Of a DNA stretch of 64,000 bases, positions 37,953 to 46,819 are shown piece after piece. Origin of the DNA: Alphaproteobacteria bacterium (GTDB taxonomy: Bacteria > Pseudomonadota > Alphaproteobacteria > JAJFFI01); contig JASJBI010000003.1 of NCBI GenBank assembly GCA_030066595.1, positions 29,552 through 93,551 on the forward strand, read 5' to 3'. The stretch's first letter is position 1, and each line of letters starts with the position of its first letter. Made by a program: the position numbers and the translations under genes. The notes beneath the pieces are model-generated. The model was not told where the DNA came from and did not search any database. It saw only the letters and a program-made list of their open reading frames with translations.

Positions 37953-39077
37953 ATGAAAATCAGGCATCTCATTTCGGTTCTTGGGATCGTAGCCGCCGGC
38001 GTGGCCGGGACGGCAAATGCCGCCGAACGCCCGGACGGACTGGCGGCGCTCGGACCCCCGCCGATTCCCCCGGACAACCAGCAGACGCCCGAGAAGGTCG
38101 AGCTGGGCAAGCTCTTGTTCTTCGATCCGAGGCTGGGCGGCGACGGTACGATTTCCTGCGTCTCCTGCCACGAGCCGAGCGCCGGCTGGGCATTCCCGGA
38201 GCCCCTGTCGCTGGGCTATCCCGGCACGGTCCACTGGCGCAACAGCCAGACCATCATCAACTCGGCCTATTACGGCAAACTGTTCTGGGCCGGGGCGTCA
38301 AGCTCGCTCGAGGCGCAGGCGCGTTCGGCCGCCAAGGGTGCGGTCGCGGGCAACGGCGAATCCGACATGATGGAGGCGCGCCTCGCATTCATCCCGGACT
38401 ACCGCAAGCGGTTCAAGGAGGTGTTCGGCGATCATTGGCCGCGCATCGGCAACGCCTGGAAGGCGATCGCGGCCTTCGAGCGCACACTGGTCCAGACCGA
38501 CACGCCGTTCGACAAATACATGCGCGGCGACGACAACGCGCTCACCGAGAACCAGAAGCGTGGCCTCGCGCTGTTCACCGGCAAGGCGGGCTGCATCCAG
38601 TGCCACAACGGGGCGCTCCTGTCGGACGAGAAGTACTACAACACTGGCGTCCCGCCCGCGAAGGAATGGGAGGAGGACGGGCTCGCCCAGATTACCTTCC
38701 GCTACGAGCTCTACGCCAAAGGCGTCAACGAGGCCATGTACCGCAAGACCAAGGACGATCCGGGCCTCTACTTCCGCACCAAGCAGGCGGCCGACAAGGG
38801 CAAGTTCCGCACCCCGTCCTTGCGGTACACCAAGTACACCGCGCCCTACATGCACAACGGCGCGATCGCGACCCTCAAGGACGTCGTCGCGTTCTACAAC
38901 GCCGGTGGCGGAAGCAACGAGTTCAGCGCAACCAAGACCAAGCTGATCAAGCCGCTCGGGCTGACGGACGCGGAGATGGAGGACATCGTTGCCTTCGTCG
39001 AGTCTCTCAGCGGGCCCGAGATCCTGATGGACCCGCCGGAGCTTCCCGAATACGCGCCTTTGGCGGCGACCGACTGA
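37953..39077 (+). CDS. idrP2: Di-heme cytochrome c peroxidase, IdrP2-like
   Basis: A 374-residue exported protein (signal about 1-24, cleavage after A-N-A) that starts ten bases after its neighbour, with a GAGGAGGGG site. Heme motifs are CVSCH at 69-73 and CIQCH at 214-218. It shares YMHNGAIATLKDVVAFYNAG with the first peroxidase but is divergent elsewhere, so the pair is not a recent duplication. It probably receives electrons from the same periplasmic carriers as the molybdoenzyme. Co-transcription with the Rieske gene 23 bases downstream is expected. Confidence 0.8.
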   Translation: MKIRHLISVLGIVAAGVAGTANAAERPDGLAALGPPPIPPDNQQTPEKVELGKLLFFDPRLGGDGTISCVSCHEPSAGWAFPEPLSLGYPGTVHWRNSQTIINSAYYGKLFWAGASSSLEAQARSAAKGAVAGNGESDMMEARLAFIPDYRKRFKEVFGDHWPRIGNAWKAIAAFERTLVQTDTPFDKYMRGDDNALTENQKRGLALFTGKAGCIQCHNGALLSDEKYYNTGVPPAKEWEEDGLAQITFRYELYAKGVNEAMYRKTKDDPGLYFRTKQAADKGKFRTPSLRYTKYTAPYMHNGAIATLKDVVAFYNAGGGSNEFSATKTKLIKPLGLTDAEMEDIVAFVESLSGPEILMDPPELPEYAPLAATD

Positions 39078-39100
39078 CACTTAAGACTGGGGACCCAGTG

Positions 39101-39685
39101 ATGGAAAAGCAACTGCAAGACTTCGATACGGACGCAGGCACGGCGCCGCACGAGCTCGGCAAGTGCGTCGTGTCGCGGCGGGACTTCCTGCTGACCGCGT
39201 CCGCCGCGACCGCCACATTCACGGTCATGGTGACCCTGAATCCCGGCTCATCGCTGGCACAGCGGGTTCCGGCGGCGGTGGCGACCTATCCGCGCGTGTT
39301 GGTGGGCAAGCTCAGCGAACTCAAGGTGGATGAGCCGGTCGACTTCAACTATCCGGACGACAAGGACTATTCCGAGTCCATGCTGGTGAAGCTCGGGGTC
39401 GAGGCTGGCGGCGGTCTCGGGCCGGAGCGCGACGTGGTGGCCTTCAATTACATCTGCACCCATCAGGGCGGACCCATGCAGGACACCTACTCCGGCAAGA
39501 CCAAGTCCCTGGGGCCGTGTCCGCTGCATCTGTCGACCTACGACCTCACGCGGCACGGCATCCTGATCTCGGGCCAGGCCTATCAGAGCCTGCCGCAGGT
39601 CCTGCTGGAGCTCGAGGGTGACGACATCTACGCGGTCGGCGTCTTCGGTCTGATCTTCGGCCGCTACGACAATCTCTTGGGCTAG
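39101..39685 (+). CDS. idrB: Rieske [2Fe-2S] subunit, IdrB/AioB-like
   Basis: A 194-residue Rieske protein with a twin-arginine signal (SRRDFLLTASAATATF, residues 25-40). Cluster ligands are C119 and H121 in CTHQGG and C140 and H143 in CPLHLSTYD. The disulfide cysteines found in some AioB proteins (in CTHxGC and CPCH) are replaced here by glycine and leucine, which predicts a different redox potential. The small subunit would carry electrons to or from the molybdenum subunit and export it through Tat as a complex, since that subunit lacks a signal. The ATG at 39101 has a GGGGA site about five bases upstream. Confidence 0.82.
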   Translation: MEKQLQDFDTDAGTAPHELGKCVVSRRDFLLTASAATATFTVMVTLNPGSSLAQRVPAAVATYPRVLVGKLSELKVDEPVDFNYPDDKDYSESMLVKLGVEAGGGLGPERDVVAFNYICTHQGGPMQDTYSGKTKSLGPCPLHLSTYDLTRHGILISGQAYQSLPQVLLELEGDDIYAVGVFGLIFGRYDNLLG

Positions 39686-39694
39686 GAGGGGACA

Positions 39695-42367
39695 ATGGCA
39701 ACGCCTTATTACATTCCGGAGACCAAGGTTCCGCTGCCGCCCAAGGATGCGGACGTTATCTCGACCGCCTGCGACTATTGCATCGTCGCCTGCGGCTACA
39801 AGGTCTATCGCTGGCCCGTCGCGGGTGGCAAGGAAGGCGGCCCGACGGCCGATCAGAACGCCTTCAACGCGGATTTCCCGGTCGAGCCGCTGGGGCCATG
39901 GATCGCGCCCAATCAGCACAACATCGTGTTACACAACGGCGAGCCCCATCATGTGGTGATCATCCCCGACAAGGACGCCAAGTTCGTCAACACGGACGGG
40001 GATTCGAGCATCCGCGGCGGCGCCATCGCCAAGAAATGCTACAACCCGCAGACGCCGACCCGCGACCGGCTCAAGACGCCGCTCTTGCGCATCTACGGCG
40101 TACTCATGCCGGTGCCGTGGGATTTCGCGCTCGACATCGCCGCCGAAGTGTCCAAGCACGTGATCGCCAAGCACGGCGCCAATGCCTACGGCGTAAAGAC
40201 CTATTCCTACCAGTATATGGAGAACACCTACGCCATCACGAAGTATGCGCTCAGGCACATCAACACGGCGAACTTCACCTTCCACGACACGCCGTCGGAC
40301 GTGACCTCGACGCCGGGTTTCCGGGACGCAGGCTTCGATAATTTCGGCCCGTCCTACGAGGATTGGCGCGACGCCGAGACTCTCCTGATCTGCGGCACCG
40401 ACCCCTACGAGACCAAGACGATCCTGTTCACCCAGTGGATCATGAAGGGGATCCAGAACGGCCAGAAGGCCATCTTCATGGTGCCCCGGCGTACAGCCGG
40501 CGTCGCCTATGCCGAAAAGAACGGCGGCCTCTGGCTCGACGTCCTGCCGGGCACCGATCTCTTGGTCGTCAATGCGATCGCCCGGCTGATCGTCGAGAAC
40601 GGCTGGGAAGACAAGGCCTGGATCAAGAAATGGGTCAACAACAAGTGGGAATCGTCCTCGGGTTTTGGCCAGGGAACCCGCAACACGCCCTGGCAGTGGC
40701 GCACCACCTGGGGCAAGTTCCAGACCGCCGGCTACGCGGACTGGGTCAAGTGGCTCATGGCTCAACCTGAGTTCAAGCTCGAGAACGCGGCCCGCATCTC
40801 GCAGGTGGACGCGGACAAGATCCGTACCGCCGCGCAGTGGATGGCCCAACCGAAGGGCGGCAAGCGGCCCAAGACCTCAATCATGATCGAGAAGGGCTTC
40901 TACTGGTCCAACAATACCGGCAACACCCAGGCGATCTCCGCGCTGGGCATCATCGTCGGGGCCGGCGGCCGGCCGGGCCAGGTCATCGGCCGCTCCGGCG
41001 GGCATCAGCGCGGCGGGCTGCGCGGCGGCAAATACCCGCGCAACAAGTCGCCCGAGAAACTGCCGGGCCGGCGCCGTCGGGCGCTCGACACCGACCGCTA
41101 TCTGGTCGCCGGCAACACGCGGCTCGCGCATGTCATCGGCAACACCTGGATTCAGTCCATGTGCGGCTCGCAACAGCTCGCCCAACGATTCGAAGAGCTG
41201 GTCGTGCAGAATCCGAACCAGGTGCGGTCCTTCGAAAAGACGGACATCATCGAAACCCTCAAGAAGCGCACCGACACGGGCGGCATGGTGGTCCTGAACC
41301 AGGACATCTACCTGGTCGATCCGATCGGCAACCGCTTCGCCGATATCATCTTCCCCGCCGCGACCTGGGGCGAGGAAACCTTCACCCGTGCCAACGGCGA
41401 ACGCCGGCTGCGTCTCTATCCGAAGTTCTACGACGCGCCCGGCGAGGCCAGGCCGGACTGGTGGATCATCGCGCAGCTGGCCAAGCGCATGGGCTTCGAC
41501 GGGTTCGACTGGCGCAGCTCAAACGACGTGCTGGAAGAGGGCTCGCGCTTCAGCCGGGGTAGCCGCAAGGACTTCCACATGGTGAAGGTGGTGGCCAAGC
41601 GCGAGGGCAAGACGCTGCACCAGAAGCTCGGCGAGTTCGGCACGGACGGCATCCAGGGCCCCGTCTTCATGCACGCGGACGGCCGGCTCGAGGGCACCAA
41701 ACGGCTACACGACACGACCCGGGAACTGCCTGAGGCGGGGCCCGCGGGCGCCAACATGTTCAACAAGAAGCTCACCCACTTCAACTCGCAGACGGGCAAG
41801 TGCAACATCCAGAAGTCGCCCTGGTCCCTGTTCTCGGACTACTGGGAATGGATGAAGCCCAAGGACGACGAGCTGTGGTGCACCTCCGGCCGCATCAACG
41901 AGCGCTGGCAGTCCGGCTTTGACGACCGCCGCCGGCCCTACATCGTGCAGCGCTGGCCCGAGAACTGGGTCGAGATCCATCCCGACGACGCCAAGGCCCG
42001 CGGCATCGAGAGCGGCGACTACGTCATGCTCTATTCCGAGCGGATACCGGGCCACAAGACCACCATGATCGGCGTCGAGGGCGACGACTTCCAGTTCGGC
42101 TCGCTCATGAAGAACGGACACATCGAGCTGAGCAAGGCGGCGCTGACCGCGGTGGCCATGGTCACGCCGGCGGTCAAGAAGGGAGTCCTGTACATGGACT
42201 TCCTGCATACCAGCCAGCCGGCCAACGCGCTGGCCGGCCGCGTGGTCGACTGGATCAGCGGCAACTACAACTACAAGATCGGCGTCGGGCGCATCAAAAA
42301 GATCGGCACGTCGCCGTACAAGAAGACCTTCCGGTCCATGTCCTTCGCGCCCCGCGATATCGCCTGA
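39695..42367 (+). CDS. idrA: Molybdenum catalytic subunit of an arsenite-oxidase/iodate-reductase-type enzyme
   Basis: An 890-residue DMSO-reductase-family protein with bis-molybdopterin cofactor. The N-terminal cluster motif is C26-x2-C29-x3-C33 (CDYCIVACGYKVYRWP) with S-S-I-R-G-G at 104-109 where other family members have a fourth cysteine, predicting a [3Fe-4S] cluster as in AioA. Further AioA-like stretches are EKGFYWSNN, GGHQRGGLR and FTRANGERRLRLYPKF. No Tat signal is present; the Rieske partner supplies it. Company with two di-heme peroxidases is the known signature of iodate reductase and is not usual for arsenite oxidase. I therefore favour IdrA, with AioA as the main alternative. 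Confidence 0.75.
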   Translation: MATPYYIPETKVPLPPKDADVISTACDYCIVACGYKVYRWPVAGGKEGGPTADQNAFNADFPVEPLGPWIAPNQHNIVLHNGEPHHVVIIPDKDAKFVNTDGDSSIRGGAIAKKCYNPQTPTRDRLKTPLLRIYGVLMPVPWDFALDIAAEVSKHVIAKHGANAYGVKTYSYQYMENTYAITKYALRHINTANFTFHDTPSDVTSTPGFRDAGFDNFGPSYEDWRDAETLLICGTDPYETKTILFTQWIMKGIQNGQKAIFMVPRRTAGVAYAEKNGGLWLDVLPGTDLLVVNAIARLIVENGWEDKAWIKKWVNNKWESSSGFGQGTRNTPWQWRTTWGKFQTAGYADWVKWLMAQPEFKLENAARISQVDADKIRTAAQWMAQPKGGKRPKTSIMIEKGFYWSNNTGNTQAISALGIIVGAGGRPGQVIGRSGGHQRGGLRGGKYPRNKSPEKLPGRRRRALDTDRYLVAGNTRLAHVIGNTWIQSMCGSQQLAQRFEELVVQNPNQVRSFEKTDIIETLKKRTDTGGMVVLNQDIYLVDPIGNRFADIIFPAATWGEETFTRANGERRLRLYPKFYDAPGEARPDWWIIAQLAKRMGFDGFDWRSSNDVLEEGSRFSRGSRKDFHMVKVVAKREGKTLHQKLGEFGTDGIQGPVFMHADGRLEGTKRLHDTTRELPEAGPAGANMFNKKLTHFNSQTGKCNIQKSPWSLFSDYWEWMKPKDDELWCTSGRINERWQSGFDDRRRPYIVQRWPENWVEIHPDDAKARGIESGDYVMLYSERIPGHKTTMIGVEGDDFQFGSLMKNGHIELSKAALTAVAMVTPAVKKGVLYMDFLHTSQPANALAGRVVDWISGNYNYKIGVGRIKKIGTSPYKKTFRSMSFAPRDIA

Positions 42368-42413
42368 GGCGGGGCTGCGGAAACGGGCATGACGGGGATC
42401 GAAGCGGGGACCG

Positions 42414-44654
42414 ATGGGGACGGCTGAACCGGCCGTCCCCGCGGCGTCCCCGGGATCTTCCGAAGCGGACCAAGAGGGCCGGGATGCGGCCTGCAAGGTT
42501 CTCTGCGACCTGCTGAACGCGGGGGACGAGGTGCAGCGCTGGGCCGCGGCCCGGGCGCTGGGCCAGATCGGCGCGTCTGCGACCGTAGGGTCGCTGATCG
42601 AGGCGCTCCGGGACCCGGACGAAGACGTGCGGATGGCGGCCGCCGAGGCGCTCGACCGGCTGGGCGCGGAGGCGGCAGCGCCCGCCCTGCTCGAAAACCT
42701 GATCCAAGATCCGTGCGGCGAGGTCAAGGCGGCGGCGATCGCCGCCCTGGCAAGCCTGCGGCATGCGCCGGCGGTGCCGGTGCTGCGCCGGCTGGCGCTG
42801 TCGCGGGACGAAGAGATCGTTTGGGACGACGACGAATTCTATGCCGGCGGCTGGGACGACTGGCTCGACATCCAGATGAAGGCGGTCGAGGCCCTGGGCG
42901 CGTTTGGCGAAGCGGAGGCGGCGTCCGACATCGTCGCCGCCATGACCGACGAGATGGGACAGGACCTGTCCGTGACGGGCACCGCGGCGCTTGCCGGGCT
43001 GGGTGACGCGGGCGTCGACGCGCTCGCTGCCTTTCTCGGAGCGCCCAGTGCGCGGCTGCGTGTCTACGCCTCCGGCGCGCTCGGTGCTTGCGAGGGTGAG
43101 GCGGCGACGGCCGCCCTGGTCGGCGCCTTGTCGGACTCCGCGGCGGAGGTCAGGACCGCGGCATTGCGGGCGCTCGCCCACAAGGACCCGTCGCATCCCG
43201 ACCTGCCGCGGCTGTTGCGGGACCCCGACGCCGCCGTTCGGGCAGAGGCCTTTCGCCTCTGCCCGAGCAGCGAGGAGCAGCGATTGTCCGCCCTGCTCGA
43301 GGATCGCAGCGCCGCGGTCAAGCGCGCGGTGCTCGAGCTGATGCAGCGGGACGAGACGGCGTTGGCGGCGGACGGCACGGCCGTCCGCGTGCTGCGCTTC
43401 ACCGTACGCGAAGGGTCCGAAACCGTTGCCGCGGCGGCGGCCGGCGTGCTGGCGGCGCGCGCGCCGTCCGCGGCCTTGCCCGAGCTTGCCGCGCGCCTGG
43501 CGGATCGCGCTGCGCCGGCCTCTGTCCGGGCGGCCACGGCCAAGGCCATGGGCCTGTTGGCCGATCCGCAGGCCGTCGAGCCCCTGTGCGGCGCCGTCGG
43601 CGAGGCGAACCGGGAGGTCCGCCTCGCCGCCTTGGCGGGTCTCGCCATGCTGGCCGGGCGGGGCGGCGAGGCCGGTGCGTCGGCTGAGCAGGCACTGATT
43701 GCGGCCGTCGCGGGATCGCTCGTCCCGGCGGAGACCGCACCCGAGCCGGCGGAGACGGAACCCGTGGCCGAGGCAGCGCCCCCCGAGATCGCGCCGGCCG
43801 GCGATGCCGAGACCTCCGGACCGACATCGACGCTGGGCGCCATTCTGGGCGACGAGGCGGCGGCCCGGGAGATGGCCGTGGGCACGGGCGAGATCTCCGC
43901 CGATCTTGCCGATGAGGATCTGGCGCTGTTGGAGCTCGCCCGGCAGGGGCCGCGCAAGCGGGTCGTCGACGTGGAGGGTGACGCGCCTGCGGCTGACGAT
44001 GTGCGCCGCCTGGCGGCCCGCCTGCTCGGCGATCTCTCCGGAGACGAGACCGCGGCGGCCCTGCTTGCGGCGGTCGACGATGCCGACGCCGAGTTACGTC
44101 GATGCGCCGCGGACTCGCTGGCTCGGCGTGCTGAACGCGGCGAGATGCCGGCGCCGGCGGCGCTGGACCGGCTCGCCGGGCTGTTGGGCGAATCCGACAG
44201 CGACCTCCGGATCGCGGCGCTGCGGATCCTGGGCGCTGCCGGCGATGCGGTTTGGGTGTCGCGCATCGTCGGGATGCTGGCCGATGACGAGCCCTTCGTG
44301 CGCGCGGCGGCCGTGCGTGCCCTGGCCGGTTTGGCCGCCGTGGGAGCGGAGGTGGCAGACCTGCTGACAGACCCGCAGCCGTCGGTGCGGCTGGCTGCCG
44401 CCGAGGCTCTGGCCGGGACCGGCGATCGGGCCTGGTCCGCGCCCCTTTGCGAATTCCTGTTTGCGACCGCCGGGGTACATCATCGCGAGGCGGCGCGCTT
44501 GCTGCGTAGGTTGGATCGTCCGGGCGCGGCCGACGCCATGCGTGCGGCGCTGGCCGACGACGGCCGCAAGGCCTACTGGTCCACGGCCGCCGACGCGCTT
44601 GCCGAGCTCTATGCGGCGGACGCCGCGCAACCTCCCGAGGTTATGCAGGCATAG
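42414..44654 (+). CDS. HEAT-repeat protein next to the molybdoenzyme operon
   Basis: A 746-residue soluble protein built from about 30-residue HEAT/PBS-lyase-type repeats in two blocks. The first runs to about residue 430 (units such as ARALGQIGASATVGSLIEAL and A-A-A-E-A-L-D-R-L-G) and the second from about 525 to the end. A low-complexity segment rich in E, P, A and T separates them (about 435-475), followed by LGAILGDEAAA and DEDLALLELARQGPRKRVV. No signal or cofactor motif is visible. It starts 46 bases after the molybdenum subunit on the same strand. HEAT proteins of this build occur beside other molybdoenzymes, so a maturation or assembly role is possible but unproven. Confidence 0.78.
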   Translation: MGTAEPAVPAASPGSSEADQEGRDAACKVLCDLLNAGDEVQRWAAARALGQIGASATVGSLIEALRDPDEDVRMAAAEALDRLGAEAAAPALLENLIQDPCGEVKAAAIAALASLRHAPAVPVLRRLALSRDEEIVWDDDEFYAGGWDDWLDIQMKAVEALGAFGEAEAASDIVAAMTDEMGQDLSVTGTAALAGLGDAGVDALAAFLGAPSARLRVYASGALGACEGEAATAALVGALSDSAAEVRTAALRALAHKDPSHPDLPRLLRDPDAAVRAEAFRLCPSSEEQRLSALLEDRSAAVKRAVLELMQRDETALAADGTAVRVLRFTVREGSETVAAAAAGVLAARAPSAALPELAARLADRAAPASVRAATAKAMGLLADPQAVEPLCGAVGEANREVRLAALAGLAMLAGRGGEAGASAEQALIAAVAGSLVPAETAPEPAETEPVAEAAPPEIAPAGDAETSGPTSTLGAILGDEAAAREMAVGTGEISADLADEDLALLELARQGPRKRVVDVEGDAPAADDVRRLAARLLGDLSGDETAAALLAAVDDADAELRRCAADSLARRAERGEMPAPAALDRLAGLLGESDSDLRIAALRILGAAGDAVWVSRIVGMLADDEPFVRAAAVRALAGLAAVGAEVADLLTDPQPSVRLAAAEALAGTGDRAWSAPLCEFLFATAGVHHREAARLLRRLDRPGAADAMRAALADDGRKAYWSTAADALAELYAADAAQPPEVMQA

Positions 44655-44669
44655 ACCGGGAAACCCCCG

Positions 44670-46769
44670 TCACAGATCCAGCACCACGCCCTGGTCCTCG
44701 CCGCAGGTCGCTCGTCCCGCGCTCGAGCGCGGCGTCGAACAGCAGATCAGCACTTCGTCGTCAGCATGGGGCGCGATCGGCTCTTCGAGATAGTCGACCG
44801 TGCCGCACTGGAGGCGCGTCGCGCAGGTGCCGCAGATCCCCGAGCGGCAGGAGAATGGCGGACTGAGCCCGGCCTCCTCGGCCAGGTCCAGCAACGTGCC
44901 CTTGTCCGGAGACCAGGTCGCCTCGACATCCGAGCCCGAGAACGTGACCGCGACGGGGCCGTCCGCGGTTTCGCCCTGTGCCACTTCAGGCTTGGGCTTG
45001 GCGTCGTGCTTCAGGACCGTGGCCGGCCCGAAGGATTCGTAGTGGATGCGCTCGTCGCGGACGCCCAGCTCGATGAGGCCGTCATAGAGCGACTGCATGA
45101 AGGCCGGCGGCCCGCAGAGATAGAAGTCGTAGTCGTCGAACGGCAACACCCGCTTCAGGAGCGCCACGTCGACATGACCTTCGCTGTCATGCGTGACGCC
45201 GAGTTCGTCGGCTTCGTCCGGCTGGCTGTAGGCGATGTGGGGGGTCAGGGACTCGTGCGCGGCGGCGAGCTGGCGGATATGCGCGCCGAAGCCGTGCGCC
45301 CGGCCGTTCCGGGCGCCGTGAATGAAGTAGGTGCGGCGGAAGTTCCGCGTGCGCAGGCCTTCCTTGATGATGGCGTTGGTCATGGCGATCATCGGCGTGA
45401 TGCCGACGCCGGCGGAGAGCAGCACCACCGGCCGCTCGCTCGACGCATCGAGCGCGAACTGTCCCCGCGGCGCCATCGCCTCGAGCCGGAAGCCTGGCAC
45501 AACCTGGTCGTGGAAGAAGTTCGAGACCAGTGCATCGCCGCCTTCGCGCTTGATCGAGAGCCGGTAGTGCTCGCCATTGGGCGCCTCGGACACCGTATAG
45601 GTCCGGCTCACCGGGGCGTCTTCGCCCGGGATGGTCAGGCGGATTGGCAGGAACTGGCCCGGCTGGTAACTCGCCAACGCTTTGCCGTCCGCCCGCCGCA
45701 GGTAGAAGGAGGTGATCTCCGCGCTCTCGGCCTTGGTGTCGAAGACCTCATAAGTCAGGTAGACATTCCGTTCCTTCTCGGCGGCGATCGTCTCGGCCGT
45801 TTGGGCCCAGCTGCCGGTATGGTCCAGCATCGGCGAGTATTCGCCGAAGTCGAAGCGCAGCGGCAGGCTGCCCTCCACCCGGATGACCTCTTCGGCGCGA
45901 AAGCGGATCAGCCGTTCGGCACCGGCGAAGGCCCGGACCTCCGCGTCCTCCCAGACGATCTCCGCCGCGCCGGTCATGTAGACCAGATCGCCGCCCTCGA
46001 AATCGACGAACAGGAAGCCCGCCTTCGGGTTCAGCAAGATGTTCCCGACCGTGTTGAAGTGGTTGTTGCCGGAGAAGTCGGGGAAGGCGAAGGTCCGGTC
46101 GTCCTCGACCCTGACGAAACCCGGCTTTCCGCCCCGGTGGGACACATCCGCGCCGTGGGACCAGTCGTCGCCGTCTTCCGAATAGGCGGTAGCGATGAAC
46201 AGAGCGTCCGACCGCTCGATCAGGGCGCGTGTGGGCCCGTCGAAGCGGTCCGATCGGCTCACCGGCCGTTCCCGCCCCTCCTGGTCCATCTCCGGCTGGA
46301 TCTCGACCGCGCGCGTCTGGATGTATTGCGGGCAGTTGCCGAAGGTCTGCGAGATGGCGATGGAAAAGCCGTCGGGTTGCACCGAGCCGATCCGCCCGGT
46401 CAGCCGGTTTCGACGCCGGGTTTCGAGCTGGATGCCGAGGAGCCCAACGTCCGTCCCCGGCTTGAGCGTCTCGTTGAGCGGGTCGCCGAACAGCGGTGCG
46501 GCGGCGATCTGCAGCGTGCGTGCGTCGGGCGTGGTCATGAAGCCCGGCCGACCGGGAACCAGCGAGGCCCAGGGCCGGCCCCGCTCGTCGACGGTTCCCA
46601 GCAGCACAAAGGGCAGCAGTCCGTAGAACTCCCGATGCTGGTCGGGCATGTGGTCGCGCACGACCCGTTTGGCGAAGGCGCCGATCTTGTCGCGCACGCC
46701 AAGCCGGTCCTGGACCTGAAGCTCGCCCGCATGGAAGGGAGACTCTGTCTCATGATGCATGTCGGCCAC
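44670..46769 (-). CDS. Three-module flavoprotein: PNPOx-like domain, ferredoxin reductase, [2Fe-2S] ferredoxin
   Basis: A 699-residue fusion. Residues about 20-315 form a pyridoxamine-phosphate-oxidase-like flavin-binding domain (NNHFNTVGNILLNPKAGFLF). Then come a ferredoxin-reductase FAD domain (SRTYTVS near 388), an NAD(P) domain (SAGVGITPM near 452 and YLCGPP near 551) and a plant-type ferredoxin with cysteines at 641, 646, 649 and 676 (CRSGICGTC). It should pass electrons from NAD(P)H through FAD to 2Fe-2S; the acceptor is unknown. The GTG at 46769 has a GGAGAGAG site seven bases away; ATG 46760 is an alternative. It converges on the HEAT-repeat gene with only 15 bases between. Confidence 0.88.
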   Translation of the reverse strand: MADMHHETESPFHAGELQVQDRLGVRDKIGAFAKRVVRDHMPDQHREFYGLLPFVLLGTVDERGRPWASLVPGRPGFMTTPDARTLQIAAAPLFGDPLNETLKPGTDVGLLGIQLETRRRNRLTGRIGSVQPDGFSIAISQTFGNCPQYIQTRAVEIQPEMDQEGRERPVSRSDRFDGPTRALIERSDALFIATAYSEDGDDWSHGADVSHRGGKPGFVRVEDDRTFAFPDFSGNNHFNTVGNILLNPKAGFLFVDFEGGDLVYMTGAAEIVWEDAEVRAFAGAERLIRFRAEEVIRVEGSLPLRFDFGEYSPMLDHTGSWAQTAETIAAEKERNVYLTYEVFDTKAESAEITSFYLRRADGKALASYQPGQFLPIRLTIPGEDAPVSRTYTVSEAPNGEHYRLSIKREGGDALVSNFFHDQVVPGFRLEAMAPRGQFALDASSERPVVLLSAGVGITPMIAMTNAIIKEGLRTRNFRRTYFIHGARNGRAHGFGAHIRQLAAAHESLTPHIAYSQPDEADELGVTHDSEGHVDVALLKRVLPFDDYDFYLCGPPAFMQSLYDGLIELGVRDERIHYESFGPATVLKHDAKPKPEVAQGETADGPVAVTFSGSDVEATWSPDKGTLLDLAEEAGLSPPFSCRSGICGTCATRLQCGTVDYLEEPIAPHADDEVLICCSTPRSSAGRATCGEDQGVVLDL

Positions 46770-46819
46770 GGTTCTCTCTCCAGGTAAGGGCTCGTGCGAG
46801 GGCCATTGATGCAGACGCC

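Noticed and set aside
39101..42367. Plain arsenite oxidase (aioBA)
   Set aside because: Cluster motifs and length fit AioA/AioB, but two upstream di-heme peroxidases, anaerobic-type promoter sites and absence of arsenic genes or an aio-type two-component system fit iodate reductase better. It stays the main alternative until a tree is made.
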